Below, in pieces: positions 1-8,675 of a stretch of DNA of 44,060 nt. Both the position numbers and the translations under genes were made by a program. The stretch is from Candidatus Kuenenia stuttgartensis (GTDB taxonomy: Bacteria > Planctomycetota > Planctomycetia > Gemmatales > Gemmataceae). The notes under the pieces were generated by a model, which was given only the letters and a program-made list of their open reading frames with translations, searched no databases and had not been told where the DNA came from. Position 1 is the stretch's first letter. The number at the start of each line of letters is the position of its first letter. The stretch spans positions 1 to 44,060 of the forward strand of contig CAMDHK010000008.1 in NCBI GenBank assembly GCA_945897965.1. Reading direction: 5' to 3'.

Positions 1-1
1 T

Positions 2-340
2 ATTTTCAGCGATCGTGATGATTCAGGTAACCCACAATGCGCTGAAGTCGCTACTGGTAAAGTTCTTTGGAAAAGGCCTAAGCCTGAAAACCGCGAAGCA
101 GGCAAAGGCTCTGCTTCCATGGTTTTTGCAGACGGGCATCTTTACATTCGTTACGACAATGGCGTAGTCGCTTTGGTTGAAGCTTCCCCCAAGGGTTATG
201 TAGAGAAGGGCTCTTTCAAAATCCCTAACTCAGACAAAAACAGTTGGAATCATCCCGTTGTTATTGGCGGAAAACTTTACCTTAAGGAAAAAGATACCCT
301 TTGGTGCTACGATGTTTCTGCAAAAGGGGCTGTCAACTGA
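2..340 (+). CDS. PQQ-like beta-propeller protein, 3' end only
   Basis: The open frame is already running at the left edge (frame of base 2) and stops at 338-340, so only the last 112 residues are present. The residues alternate short beta strands with motifs such as ATGKVLWK, ADGHLYIRYDNG and IGGKLYLKEKDTLWCYDV. These are typical blades of PQQ/BamB-type quinoprotein-like propellers, where 'A.TGK..W' and 'DG.LY.R' recur once per blade. In planctomycetes such proteins are usually secreted and bind no PQQ, so the substrate cannot be told. A Met at 119 could start a short frame, but the propeller signature continues upstream of it and argues against a start there. A hairpin terminator follows at 381-407. 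Confidence 0.75.
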   Translation: MFSDRDDSGNPQCAEVATGKVLWKRPKPENREAGKGSASMVFADGHLYIRYDNGVVALVEASPKGYVEKGSFKIPNSDKNSWNHPVVIGGKLYLKEKDTLWCYDVSAKGAVN

Positions 341-380
341 TCTAAGCTTTTAGTATTTATCAAAACTGCTCTCAACCTAT

Positions 381-413
381 ATACTGCAGACTCATCGTCT
401 GCAGTATTTGTTT
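381..413 (+). terminator. Hairpin terminator after the propeller gene
   Basis: A perfect 11-bp stem (381-391 with 397-407, ATACTGCAGAC / GTCTGCAGTAT) closes a 5-nt loop and is followed by TTGTTT. It lies 41 bases after the propeller stop codon and ends about 20 bases before the M16 peptidase start. The T tract is short and interrupted, so it may be leaky or act as a leader hairpin for the next gene. Confidence 0.6.
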
Positions 414-427
414 AAAAGGAGATTTCA

Positions 428-3163
428 ATGACAAGGATTTTTTTTATGGTTGTGCTTTCAATGCTTACTTCTCAAATAGGTTTGCTTTCGGCTTTTGCTC
501 AAGAAACCAAATCAACCATCAAAGAAGTAACTTCCATTGAAAATATCACCGAATACAAAATGGCTAATGGACTGAAGATTCTTCTTTACCCTGATCCTTC
601 CACTTCTAAAGTCACTGTTAATGCAACCGTTTTTGTAGGTTCTAGGCACGAAGGTTATGGCGAAGGTGGTATGGCTCACCTTCTTGAGCATATGGTCTTC
701 AAAGGTACGAAACTTCATCCCGATATTCCCAAGGCTTTGAAGGATCGTGGTGCGATTATGAATGGTACCACTTGGGTGGATCGTACCAACTACTTCGAAA
801 CCCTTTCCAGTGAAGGTGATAATCTTGAATTTGCAATCCGACTCGAAGCAGACCGTTTGTTCAACAGCTTTATCCGCAGGGAAGATTTGCTTTCGGAAAT
901 GACCGTTGTGCGAAATGAGTTTGAGCGTGGCGAAAATGATCCTGTTGGAATCCTTAGTCAACGCATGCTTTCCGCTGCATATGATTGGCACAATTACGGT
1001 AAATCCACCATTGGCAATAGAGCAGATATCGAAAGAGTTCCAATTGATAAGCTTCAAGGGTTCTACAAAAAGTATTACCGTATCGACAACATCATGCTGG
1101 TGATTGCTGGCAATTTTAAAAAAGAACAGGCCCTAGGTTTGATTGAAAAATACTTTGGCATGATCAAAAAGCCTGACACTCCCCTTGAATTAACTTACAC
1201 CGAAGAACCCGCTCAAGATGGACAAAGGCAAGTGGTACTAAGGCGTGTGGGCAAAGTTGGTGCTGTTGGAGTTGTTTATCATACTCCTTCAAGCTCACAC
1301 CCGGATTTCGCTGCCCTCGAAATCCTCGAAGAAGTGCTTACCAGCCAACCTTCTGGCATCCTTTACAAAACCATGGTCTTGGGAAAAGTTGCTACCAGCG
1401 TTTCGGGTTATGCTTTTGGTTGGCACGACCCGGGTGTATTTGAAATCATGGCAAGTGTTGATGGCACCGCAGATATCGACAAAACACGAGCCTTATTACT
1501 AGAAACGATCGACAAATTCCGCGCCTCGCCCGTTGATAAAACAGAAGTCGAAAGAGCTAAAACTAAATTCGCCCGATCCAGAAGCTTATTGATGTCCGAT
1601 AGCAATCGAATTGGCATTTCTCTAAGTGATTGGGCCGCTAAAGGCGATTGGCGCCTGTTCTTCCTCTTCAGAGATCTTATCACCAAGGTTACACCTGAAG
1701 ATGTTCAACGTGTCGCTCAAACTTATCTAACTGCAAACAATAGCACGATTGGAACCTATTATCCCACCGATAAAGCAGAGCGAATTAAAATCCCTGCGTC
1801 TCCCGACCTAAATGCTCTGCTTAAAGATTACAAAGGTGGGCAAGTCATGGTACAGGGGGAATTTTTCGACCCCTCCGTTGAAAATATCATTCAAACCACC
1901 ACCCTAGGCACTTTGTCTTCCACTGTGAAATACGCTTATCTTCCCAAAAAGACTCGTAACCAAGTGGTTAGTCTTTTAATCAACATTCATTATGGCAATG
2001 ATAAAGATTTGGCGGGAAAGAATACCGCCGCTGCCATCATGCCCCTGCTTTTAACCCGTGGAACGCAAAAGAAAACCAGGCAGGAAATTGATGACACGAT
2101 GGCAAAACTTCAGGCTCAATGGCGCATCAGTGGTTCCGTAGGCGAATTGCAAATTTCTATTCTTTGCAGAAAAGATGCAGTCAACGGCGTGCTCACACTC
2201 CTGCATGAAGTATTGCACGAACCAGCTTTTTCTTCAGAAGAATTGGAAATCATCAAGCGGCAATCCAAAGACCTTCTTGAAAAGAATAAAACCGAACCAG
2301 GGGCGCTTGCAAACCGCCTCTTACAAAGAAAACTCTCCCCACACCTTCCTACAGATGTCCGATACACTCCAACTTTCGAGGAATCTGCAGAACGACTTAA
2401 TAAACTTACTATCGAAGATATCAAAGATCTTTACAAAAACATCTTTGGTGTAGGTGAGGCTGAAGTTGTTGTTGTTGGTGACTTCGAACCCCAGATTGTT
2501 TCTGAACACGCAAAGAAAATCTTAGATCTAAAATCTAAAGTGGCTTTCAAGAAAATTGAAACAATCGCTAAGACTGCTGACAAAGGTGAAAAACTTGTCA
2601 TCGATACCCCAGATAAGGAAAACGCAATGTTCATGTCGGGCATTGTTTTTCCTCTCAAAGATTCAGACCCCGACTTTGCCGGCCTGGCAATGGCAGATTT
2701 CATCATCGGCAGCGGTAGCTTAAGCTCTAGACTTGGAAACCGGGTACGCCAGAAGGAAGGCCTTGCTTATGGTGTCCGCTCTGGCCTTGATGCAGATGCA
2801 GAAGACTTATCAGCCAGATTTACGGTGATGGCAAGTTGCAACCCGTCTAAAATAAAGAATGTCGATATTGCGGTTTTTGATGAAATCAAAAAATTCGTAG
2901 AGGCAGGAATCGATGCCACTGAATTTGCAGAAGGCCAAAAAGCTTTTCTTGCACAGATGAAAATCGAAAGAACCACGGATTCAAGATTAGCATCAATCCT
3001 TGCAGAAAACCTTGCAGCCAACCGATCCATGGAATTCTACAAGGCTCTTGAACTAAAAATCAAGAATCTGACCTCGAAGGAAGTTGTAGATGCTTTCAAA
3101 AAGCATGTTACTGCTGATAAAATGATTACCATCTGGGCAGGCGATTTTAACAAAAAGAACTGA
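428..3163 (+). CDS. Secreted M16 family zinc metallopeptidase (two M16 units in one chain)
   Basis: The protein has 911 residues. An N-terminal signal peptide (hydrophobic core about residues 4-23, ending AFAQ) suggests export to the periplasm. The first half carries the inverted zinc motif H84-L-L-E87-H88, with the distal ligand E164 in RNEFERGEN, giving the family spacing of 76 residues. The second half (about 480-911) is the inactive M16 partner domain, including the RQKEGLAYGVRS segment typical of M16_C. The length fits a fused alpha/beta M16B-type peptidase that degrades unfolded or small peptides. The start is supported by a strong Shine-Dalgarno sequence (AAGGAG, 6 bases before ATG). 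The gene is monocistronic between hairpins at 381-407 and 3186-3218. The peptide substrate is unknown. Confidence 0.93.
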   Translation: MTRIFFMVVLSMLTSQIGLLSAFAQETKSTIKEVTSIENITEYKMANGLKILLYPDPSTSKVTVNATVFVGSRHEGYGEGGMAHLLEHMVFKGTKLHPDIPKALKDRGAIMNGTTWVDRTNYFETLSSEGDNLEFAIRLEADRLFNSFIRREDLLSEMTVVRNEFERGENDPVGILSQRMLSAAYDWHNYGKSTIGNRADIERVPIDKLQGFYKKYYRIDNIMLVIAGNFKKEQALGLIEKYFGMIKKPDTPLELTYTEEPAQDGQRQVVLRRVGKVGAVGVVYHTPSSSHPDFAALEILEEVLTSQPSGILYKTMVLGKVATSVSGYAFGWHDPGVFEIMASVDGTADIDKTRALLLETIDKFRASPVDKTEVERAKTKFARSRSLLMSDSNRIGISLSDWAAKGDWRLFFLFRDLITKVTPEDVQRVAQTYLTANNSTIGTYYPTDKAERIKIPASPDLNALLKDYKGGQVMVQGEFFDPSVENIIQTTTLGTLSSTVKYAYLPKKTRNQVVSLLINIHYGNDKDLAGKNTAAAIMPLLLTRGTQKKTRQEIDDTMAKLQAQWRISGSVGELQISILCRKDAVNGVLTLLHEVLHEPAFSSEELEIIKRQSKDLLEKNKTEPGALANRLLQRKLSPHLPTDVRYTPTFEESAERLNKLTIEDIKDLYKNIFGVGEAEVVVVGDFEPQIVSEHAKKILDLKSKVAFKKIETIAKTADKGEKLVIDTPDKENAMFMSGIVFPLKDSDPDFAGLAMADFIIGSGSLSSRLGNRVRQKEGLAYGVRSGLDADAEDLSARFTVMASCNPSKIKNVDIAVFDEIKKFVEAGIDATEFAEGQKAFLAQMKIERTTDSRLASILAENLAANRSMEFYKALELKIKNLTSKEVVDAFKKHVTADKMITIWAGDFNKKN

Positions 3164-3185
3164 TCATTCTTGCCCGCTATCAAAC

Positions 3186-3218
3186 AAAAAAAGGAGTGGC
3201 ATTAGCCACTCCTTTTTT
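3186..3218. terminator. Bidirectional rho-independent terminator between convergent genes
   Basis: AAAAAAAGGAGTGGC (3186-3200), loop ATTA, then GCCACTCCTTTTTT (3205-3218). The stem is GC-rich with a poly-T on each strand, so it can stop both the M16 gene (+) and the leftward block ending at 3235 (-). Confidence 0.9.
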
Positions 3219-3234
3219 ATTTAAATCGAAACCT

Positions 3235-3957
3235 TTAGGGGAATACTGCAATCAGCAAAGCAATGGTAAGCAGTTCAGACACGGAACCTGTCACGCTTAC
3301 ATTAGGTGGATACCACATATAAGGAACTGGATCGCCTGGAAGGCAATACCCCGAGCTACTGTCATACCTTCGGAAAGGATCGGTTGCCATGTGATAAGGT
3401 AAAGTCACAAAATCGAAGAAGAAAGTAAGGGTGGAGACAAACGGTTGGACCGCGCCCAAATCCCAGCCATATCTTTCGCTGTTGATTTCCTGAAAGAAAA
3501 GCCTGTCGTAGGTAAGATAATAAGGTTCAACTTTTCGGTCATGCTTGGCCCAATTATTATTACGCCATTGATAATCATACTTCTTGTTACTAAGTACAAC
3601 ATCGGAAGGAAAAACCAAGCGTTCGAGTTGATCGACTGATTTCTTTTCCTGCCCCATTCGTTCGCGCAGGGAATCTTCAGATTCCAACCTAAATAGCCTC
3701 TCTGAGCCAGGGGGATCAAGCTGAATCTGATAGGCAGATAGCAAATCTTGGCCTGGCTTAGGGTCGTTAATCAAGGGCATTGGTTGGCCTGCAACATCCG
3801 TTGCACGGCTTGGGGCCTTTGATTTCAATCCAGTCGCAATTACCTGGCCTTGGGTTGGGGTAGAGCCGATTTTAACTTCAGCTTCCCCAGCATTTGCAAA
3901 AGCTGCAGCAAGTGAAAAACTTACTGCCAAGAATCTAGTTACTATCGCTGTGCGCAT
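3235..3957 (-). CDS. Planctomycete-type secreted protein of unknown function (ERYG...LPY signature)
   Basis: The protein has 240 residues. A signal peptide (about residues 1-24, ending AFANA) predicts export. The C-terminal half holds [14 protein letters not shown], an aromatic FFFDF segment, VTLPYHM, and a [11 protein letters not shown] tail. This order (ERYG, QP, aromatic run, LPY, PGD.vPY) resembles a family of secreted hypothetical proteins I associate with planctomycetes. A final hydrophobic stretch ([13 protein letters not shown]) sits at the very C-terminus. The start codon lies inside the 3' end of guaB (23-bp overlap) behind GAGGA, so translation is probably coupled to guaB. No enzyme motif is visible and the function is unknown. 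Confidence 0.85.
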   Translation of the reverse strand: MRTAIVTRFLAVSFSLAAAFANAGEAEVKIGSTPTQGQVIATGLKSKAPSRATDVAGQPMPLINDPKPGQDLLSAYQIQLDPPGSERLFRLESEDSLRERMGQEKKSVDQLERLVFPSDVVLSNKKYDYQWRNNNWAKHDRKVEPYYLTYDRLFFQEINSERYGWDLGAVQPFVSTLTFFFDFVTLPYHMATDPFRRYDSSSGYCLPGDPVPYMWYPPNVSVTGSVSELLTIALLIAVFP

Positions 3958-5416
3958 GGTCTGTCCTCGAAGAATAATTCGGGGCCTCGTGCGTTATGGA
4001 GATATCGTGAGGGTGACTTTCCACCACGGAAGCTCCACTAACTTGAATAAATTTAGTTTTTGTTCTTAGCTCTTCAATATCTTTGGTACCACAATACCCC
4101 ATCCCTGCCCTTAGCCCACCAACGAGCTGATAAATAAAAGGGGCAAGCGGGCCTTTATATGGAACCCGACCCTCCACACCTTCCGGAACAAGCTTATCAA
4201 TGCTGGATTCACCACTTTGTTGGTAGCGATCTTTGGAACCTGCCATCATGGCACCTTGTGATCCCATTCCACGATAAGTCTTAAAACTTCGGCCTTTGTA
4301 AAGAATGATCTGACCAGGCGATTCCGCCAAGCCAGCCAGAAGACTCCCAAGCATTACGCAGTTTGCACCAGCGGCAATAGCTTTGGTAATATCTCCTGAG
4401 TATCGGATGCCACCATCACCAATGACGGGAACACCGAGTTCTTTAAGGCCGATTGCAACTTGGTTAATGGCAGTGATTTGTGGAACACCCACGCCAGAAA
4501 TCATTCTGGTGGTGCAAATGGAACCGGGACCGATTCCAACCTTCACAGCGTCAGCGCCCGCATCAACCAAGGCTTTAGCTCCTTCAAGTGTAGCAACATT
4601 TCCTGCAATCAAATCGATCGAAAACATAGACTTAATTTTCCTGACCGTTTCAATCACATTCTTGCTATGGCCATGGGCAGAATCAACAACCAAGACGTCA
4701 ACACCAGCTTTAATAAGGGACTCGACTCTTTCGAAATCAAAAACCCCTACAGCAGCTCCGACCCGCAGCCTACCTCGCCTATCTTTACAGGCACTTGGAA
4801 AGCTGCTCAATTTGTCAATATCTTTGATCGTAATCATACCCTTCAGTATAAACTTATCGTCAACCAGCAAAAGTTTCTCGACCTTATTTTCCGTTAAAAT
4901 CGTTTCAGCTTCCTCAAGAGTTGTATTTTCTGGTGCAGTTACTAGATTTTCCTTGGTCATAACCTCGGAAATTTGCTGATTAGTATTAGTTAGGAATCTT
5001 AAATCCCTTCTGGTTAAAATTCCTTTAAGGTGTCCATTGATGGTAATTGGCACACCACTTATCTTGTTTTGTTCCATTATTCTGCGCGCATTAACTACCT
5101 TCTCTTCTGGAGGCAAGGTAATCGGGTCAGTAATAATACCGTTTTCGCTCCGTTTAACTTTGTCTACTTCACGGGTTTGATCAATAATGGATAAGTTTTT
5201 ATGTATTATGCCCATCCCCCCTTCTTGCGCCAAAGCTATCGCAAGGTCACTTTCCGTAACGGTATCCATCGGGGAAGATAATATCGGAATATTTAGTTTG
5301 ATGTTTTTAGTCAGGAATGTACGTAAATCAACTTCTCTGGGAACCACATCACTGTACGCAGGCTCCAAAAAGACATCGTCAAAAGTAATACCCTTATAGC
5401 CAATTCGATCTAACAT
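3935..5416 (-). CDS. guaB: IMP dehydrogenase
   Basis: It oxidises IMP to XMP with NAD+, the committed step to GMP, in the cytoplasm. The 493-residue length is normal for the family. The catalytic loop GPGSICTTR places the nucleophile at C301, and the mobile flap [10 protein letters not shown] lies near residues 381-390. Two CBS domains are inserted at about 95-205 ([15 protein letters not shown]... and [15 protein letters not shown]...). An N-terminal [12 protein letters not shown] motif is also typical. The start is chosen because GAGGAG lies 7 bases upstream. A promoter with a consensus -10 is visible at 5449-5476. The following gene overlaps its end. Confidence 0.98.
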   Translation of the reverse strand: MLDRIGYKGITFDDVFLEPAYSDVVPREVDLRTFLTKNIKLNIPILSSPMDTVTESDLAIALAQEGGMGIIHKNLSIIDQTREVDKVKRSENGIITDPITLPPEEKVVNARRIMEQNKISGVPITINGHLKGILTRRDLRFLTNTNQQISEVMTKENLVTAPENTTLEEAETILTENKVEKLLLVDDKFILKGMITIKDIDKLSSFPSACKDRRGRLRVGAAVGVFDFERVESLIKAGVDVLVVDSAHGHSKNVIETVRKIKSMFSIDLIAGNVATLEGAKALVDAGADAVKVGIGPGSICTTRMISGVGVPQITAINQVAIGLKELGVPVIGDGGIRYSGDITKAIAAGANCVMLGSLLAGLAESPGQIILYKGRSFKTYRGMGSQGAMMAGSKDRYQQSGESSIDKLVPEGVEGRVPYKGPLAPFIYQLVGGLRAGMGYCGTKDIEELRTKTKFIQVSGASVVESHPHDISITHEAPNYSSRTDHAHSDSN

Positions 5417-5448
5417 GATGAAACTCCTCAGAAAAGCTTGTTTTGCAA

Positions 5449-5476
5449 ATTATAGTAGGATGCAGGCTTGTTGGAA
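5449..5476 (-). promoter_or_regulatory. Likely sigma70-type promoter of guaB
   Basis: On the minus strand a perfect TATAAT (5449-5454) is preceded, 16 bp away, by TTCCAA (5471-5476), a weak -35. Transcription would start near 5442, giving a leader of about 26 bases that contains the GAGGAG ribosome site. The rest of the intergenic stretch to 5647 shows nothing else convincing. Confidence 0.55.
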
Positions 5477-5647
5477 CCTTCACCATCATCACTTGCCCGC
5501 TAAACATAAAGTTTCCGACAAGTAAAACAGGGTAAGATTCACTCCAACAAATCAATTAATCACCCGTTAAAATAATGGTTTTTAATGGCAACCTGCTAGT
5601 GGTTCCTTTTATTTAATCGTCATGCAATATCATCATGGAAAGTGAAC

Positions 5648-7087
5648 TTAATTTCCACAAGCAAGTTTAGCTTTTGCCTCAGCAAGGATATCAAGAATCT
5701 GATCGACTCGTTTTTTCTCTTTCGAGCTAAGAGTTCGTAGCCAAGTTTCGGTATTAATAAACAAAACCTCGATTTTTTTGATTGCAAAGGCTTTTTCTTG
5801 ACTGGCTGTACTGTTCCGATTGCACGAAAACAACGGGTTTGTATGGGCTTTAAGATCGGGCTTATTATTGTGGGAACTGATCACTCTGCCGCAAAGCCAT
5901 TCAAATTCACTTGGGTCTAACTCCCTGATAATTGTTACACTTGCCGAGCTTTTATCACGTTCAATCGTTGTGATTTTACCATCAATCACCAATTCAATTT
6001 CATCTTCAGGGGAAAGATCGTGGGCAATTAATTGGATTTTATTTAAAGGCGTGAGATTTAAGATCGTCAGTTCTAAAAATGGCCCAACACTAAAGAAGGA
6101 ATCTCCTTTACGAACTGCTTCCAACCAAGATAAATGAGCAGGTGAATCAGATAAAGACGGCATTTTGGACCAAGTTTTGGGATTTCCGAGAAAAACCGTA
6201 TTACTCTTTTTGCCACTGGCCCCAACTGCATTGGCTTTGATCCCAGCATTTAAAAGCATGTACCAAAAAAGCACAGGCGAATTGTCATCTAGGCTTAGAT
6301 TAGAAATTTCAAAAAGATCAATTTCATTCAAAATCAAGGCAGCAAGTGCTTCTCCCTGATATTCATTGGTGGCATCAAAAACCCAAGTAATGAGGCCATT
6401 CTTGCGATGCCCTTGCCTGCACCAATCAACAACAGACCAAATGTCAGGTGATTCAGCAGAAGAAGAAACGAGAGGAAAAACAGGCCGGTGAGAATGAATG
6501 ATGCCGATGGTTCCCAAAAAGGGATGATGATTAAGGGTGTTTATAAAAAGACTGCACCCAAATTTTTCAAAAGCGATTTCCTGACCTGAAAAGTCCAGAA
6601 TCCTAGAGGCATCAACTATATCAGTTCCCGGAAGAATATTTTCACAGGCAAGCAAATGCACTAGATCCAAGCCTTCAGATGAGCCTTCCAAAACCGCTGC
6701 GGGCCCAGAAAGATCATGACAACGAGCATCACCACTAATCCAATTCTCCCATGGGGAATTCGTTTTTCTCTCAATGTTAATGCGCAAGGCAGCCTGCCCC
6801 TGCTTAATCTCAAGGGTTTTAAAAACCATATGAAATCGCTCGCCCTTGGTTATTTCGAAGTTGTAAACACCAGGGGGAAGATTAATTTCGCAAGCCCCAT
6901 CAATGTAATAATATTTTTTGTTTTCAAATGCAACCTGCCCACCTACCGCCATATGAGGGCCGGTTAAAAAGAATTGCTGCCTTCCAAGGGGATGAAAAGA
7001 ATTCCCTAGAAGGTCAGCAACTCTAATACGAACAGGAACAGGCTTTTGGGTCTTTGAATCGCTAACACGGAGGTGAATCAGGGTCAT
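5648..7087 (-). CDS. CehA/McbA-like PHP-fold protein with degenerate metal motif
   Basis: The protein has 479 residues and no obvious signal peptide. Residues 1-105 resemble a carboxypeptidase-regulatory-like beta-sandwich (KPVPVRIRVAD, INLPPGVYNFEITKG). The region from about 115 (WENWISGDARCHDLSGP) aligns by eye with the CehA/McbA metallohydrolase family, where the usual motif is W.SGD.H.H. Here the first His is replaced by R122 and only H124 remains. Later, the spot where relatives have a 'GG.v.w.HP' His reads GLITWVFDATNE. It may therefore be an inactive or repurposed member. A His-rich segment LNHHPFLGTIGIIHSHRP could supply alternative ligands. It follows the TIM-barrel gene by 30 bp, with GAGG 8 bases before the ATG, and is likely in one operon with it and the adenosyltransferase gene. 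Family assignment is moderate; function is unknown. Confidence 0.75.
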   Translation of the reverse strand: MTLIHLRVSDSKTQKPVPVRIRVADLLGNSFHPLGRQQFFLTGPHMAVGGQVAFENKKYYYIDGACEINLPPGVYNFEITKGERFHMVFKTLEIKQGQAALRINIERKTNSPWENWISGDARCHDLSGPAAVLEGSSEGLDLVHLLACENILPGTDIVDASRILDFSGQEIAFEKFGCSLFINTLNHHPFLGTIGIIHSHRPVFPLVSSSAESPDIWSVVDWCRQGHRKNGLITWVFDATNEYQGEALAALILNEIDLFEISNLSLDDNSPVLFWYMLLNAGIKANAVGASGKKSNTVFLGNPKTWSKMPSLSDSPAHLSWLEAVRKGDSFFSVGPFLELTILNLTPLNKIQLIAHDLSPEDEIELVIDGKITTIERDKSSASVTIIRELDPSEFEWLCGRVISSHNNKPDLKAHTNPLFSCNRNSTASQEKAFAIKKIEVLFINTETWLRTLSSKEKKRVDQILDILAEAKAKLACGN

Positions 7088-7117
7088 GTCAAAAACCTCG
7101 ATTCTTCAAAAAATAAA

Positions 7118-7948
7118 TCAAGCGTATGTAGCCCCGGCTTTAGTAACAATTGCCCTGAAAGCTTCAATGGCTTTGGGAAACAATTCAGGACCAGTATTTC
7201 CACCAGTGGGCCCGCCACCAAGCAGATGGGGTTCCAAGGTTGCAAACCCCGTGTAGCCGCGCGCTTGAACATCCGCAATAATTTTGGGTATCATGCCGCC
7301 ACCCGTACCTGCCAAACATCCATGTTTTTCATTTGCAACCCAATCCTTGACATGAAAGTGGGTGGTGTAGTCACGGGCTTTAAGCCAACCTTCCCAAGGA
7401 TCATAACCACAAAAGACATAATTAGCTGGGTCGAAAGCAGCATGAAAATGATCACAGGAAAACCTTGAAAGCAACTCGTGAACCCTGTCCGGCGAATCGC
7501 CATAGATTCCATGTTCATTTTCGTGAAGCAAAACCACGCCGGCACTCTTGGCAAGTTCAACTTTCTTTTCCATTCTGCGAAAGACTTCGTCCTTCCATTT
7601 TGGCCATTGATCCCCTTCAGGAAGGTAGTAGCTGAAAATGCGAATGTTCTTGATACCAAAAACGCCACAAAGATTAATCGCCCGCTGAAAGCGAATTAAA
7701 TGAGGCTCGAAGGGTTGGTCCGCTTTGATTTTTCCGATAGGAGAGCCAATTGCACTGAGGCCAAAGCCATGCTGGTCAAGCAACTTTTTAAAGTCAGAGA
7801 TTTGCGTATCAGAGAGATCCAAAACATTGGTTTGGTAAATCGAACGAAATTCGATGAACTTAACCTTGCTGGCTTCAAGAACTTTAATTTGTTCCACAGG
7901 ATCTGGAGAGATCTCATCTGCAAAAGCGCTCAGCATAAAGTGTGCCAT
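7118..7948 (-). CDS. Sugar phosphate isomerase/epimerase family TIM-barrel protein
   Basis: The 276-residue protein fits the AP-endonuclease-2/xylose-isomerase-like TIM barrel. Likely divalent-metal ligands occur in the usual order: Glu in LLHENEHG, Asp/Asn in AAFDPANY, His in THFHVKD and Glu in ATLEPHL. These enzymes isomerise or epimerise sugars or cyclitols, but the substrate cannot be read from sequence. The N-terminus (MAHFMLSAFADEISPDP) shows no signal peptide, so it is cytoplasmic. The start is supported by GAGG 5 bases before the ATG. It lies 23 bp downstream of the cobalamin adenosyltransferase gene and 30 bp upstream of the CehA-like gene, suggesting one transcript. The glycine-rich tail HLLGGGPTGGNTGPE is characteristic of planctomycete members. 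Confidence 0.9.
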   Translation of the reverse strand: MAHFMLSAFADEISPDPVEQIKVLEASKVKFIEFRSIYQTNVLDLSDTQISDFKKLLDQHGFGLSAIGSPIGKIKADQPFEPHLIRFQRAINLCGVFGIKNIRIFSYYLPEGDQWPKWKDEVFRRMEKKVELAKSAGVVLLHENEHGIYGDSPDRVHELLSRFSCDHFHAAFDPANYVFCGYDPWEGWLKARDYTTHFHVKDWVANEKHGCLAGTGGGMIPKIIADVQARGYTGFATLEPHLLGGGPTGGNTGPELFPKAIEAFRAIVTKAGATYA

Positions 7949-7971
7949 CTTAACCTCAAATCTGTTTGGGT

Positions 7972-8544
7972 TTACTTGGATTGTGTTTTACCTGGGGCCC
8001 AAAGTACATCATCAGCCCCATTGTTGTTGTAGACTCTAGCCATCACAAAGAGAAGGTCTGAAAGCCTATTAAGGTAAATAATTGCATGTTCATTGACGGA
8101 TTCCAAGCTTGAAAGATGGACTACCAACCTTTCGGAGCGTCTGCAAACGGTCCTGCATATATGAAGCCAGCTGGCAACAATCGAACCGCCTGGCAATATA
8201 AAACTGTTTAAAGGTGAAAGCTTTTCATTCCATTCATCAATCTTTTTCTCGAGCCTTTCCCATTGTTCAGGGCGAATCCGCAGCCTATTATCTGGCGCCC
8301 CATCTGCTGATGGCACACACAAATCCGCTCCTAAATCAAAAAGATCATTTTGCACACTGCGTATAAACTCCAAATCTGCCCCCTGAGGCAAATGGCAAGC
8401 AAGAACACCTAGATTAGAGTTAAACTCATCCACAGTGCCATAGGCTTCGATTCTGGGGTGATCTTTTGAGACCATTGCCCCCGAACCAAGAGCCGTGTGA
8501 CCTTTATCGCCAGTCCGAGTGTAAATTTTCGAAAGATAAACCAT
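7972..8544 (-). CDS. Cob(I)alamin adenosyltransferase, PduO type
   Basis: The enzyme transfers the adenosyl group of ATP to cob(I)alamin, making adenosylcobalamin. Key motifs are the N-terminal ATP site YTRTGDKG, the EAYGTVDEFNSNLG segment, the RTVCRRSER helix and the NRLSDLLFVMAR C-terminal motif, all typical of PduO/MMAB enzymes. I place the start at 8544 (MVYLSKIYTRTGDKG) because GAGG lies 6 bases upstream; an ATG directly before it (8547) is equally possible. A longer frame to 8607 would add residues unlike the family and run to the nrdJ terminator. The neighbour upstream is nrdJ, an adenosylcobalamin-dependent reductase, which makes NrdJ the obvious consumer of the product. Confidence 0.95.
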   Translation of the reverse strand: MVYLSKIYTRTGDKGHTALGSGAMVSKDHPRIEAYGTVDEFNSNLGVLACHLPQGADLEFIRSVQNDLFDLGADLCVPSADGAPDNRLRIRPEQWERLEKKIDEWNEKLSPLNSFILPGGSIVASWLHICRTVCRRSERLVVHLSSLESVNEHAIIYLNRLSDLLFVMARVYNNNGADDVLWAPGKTQSK

Positions 8545-8615
8545 CATAGTCCTCGCTTTAATGTACTTTTGCCTAACCCAACAAGCATGGTAGTCATCAA
8601 ACTCCAAGAAGTCCT

Positions 8616-8656
8616 AAAAAAGAAAAAGCAGACCCAGATTTCTCGTGGTCTGCTTT
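8616..8656 (-). terminator. Rho-independent terminator of nrdJ
   Basis: Read on the minus strand: AAAGCAGACC (8656-8647), a 12-nt loop, GGTCTGCTTT (8634-8625), then a T-rich tail (TTCTTTTTT). The 10-bp stem is perfect. It separates nrdJ from the downstream adenosyltransferase gene, so the latter probably has its own promoter in the short gap or depends on read-through. Confidence 0.85.
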
Positions 8657-8675
8657 GATTAATCATCTGAAAAAG

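Noticed and set aside
4383-4979. Long open frame opposite guaB
   Set aside because: It lies antisense to a clearly coding gene, has low-complexity Ser/Thr content and no ribosome site; a shadow of guaB codon usage.
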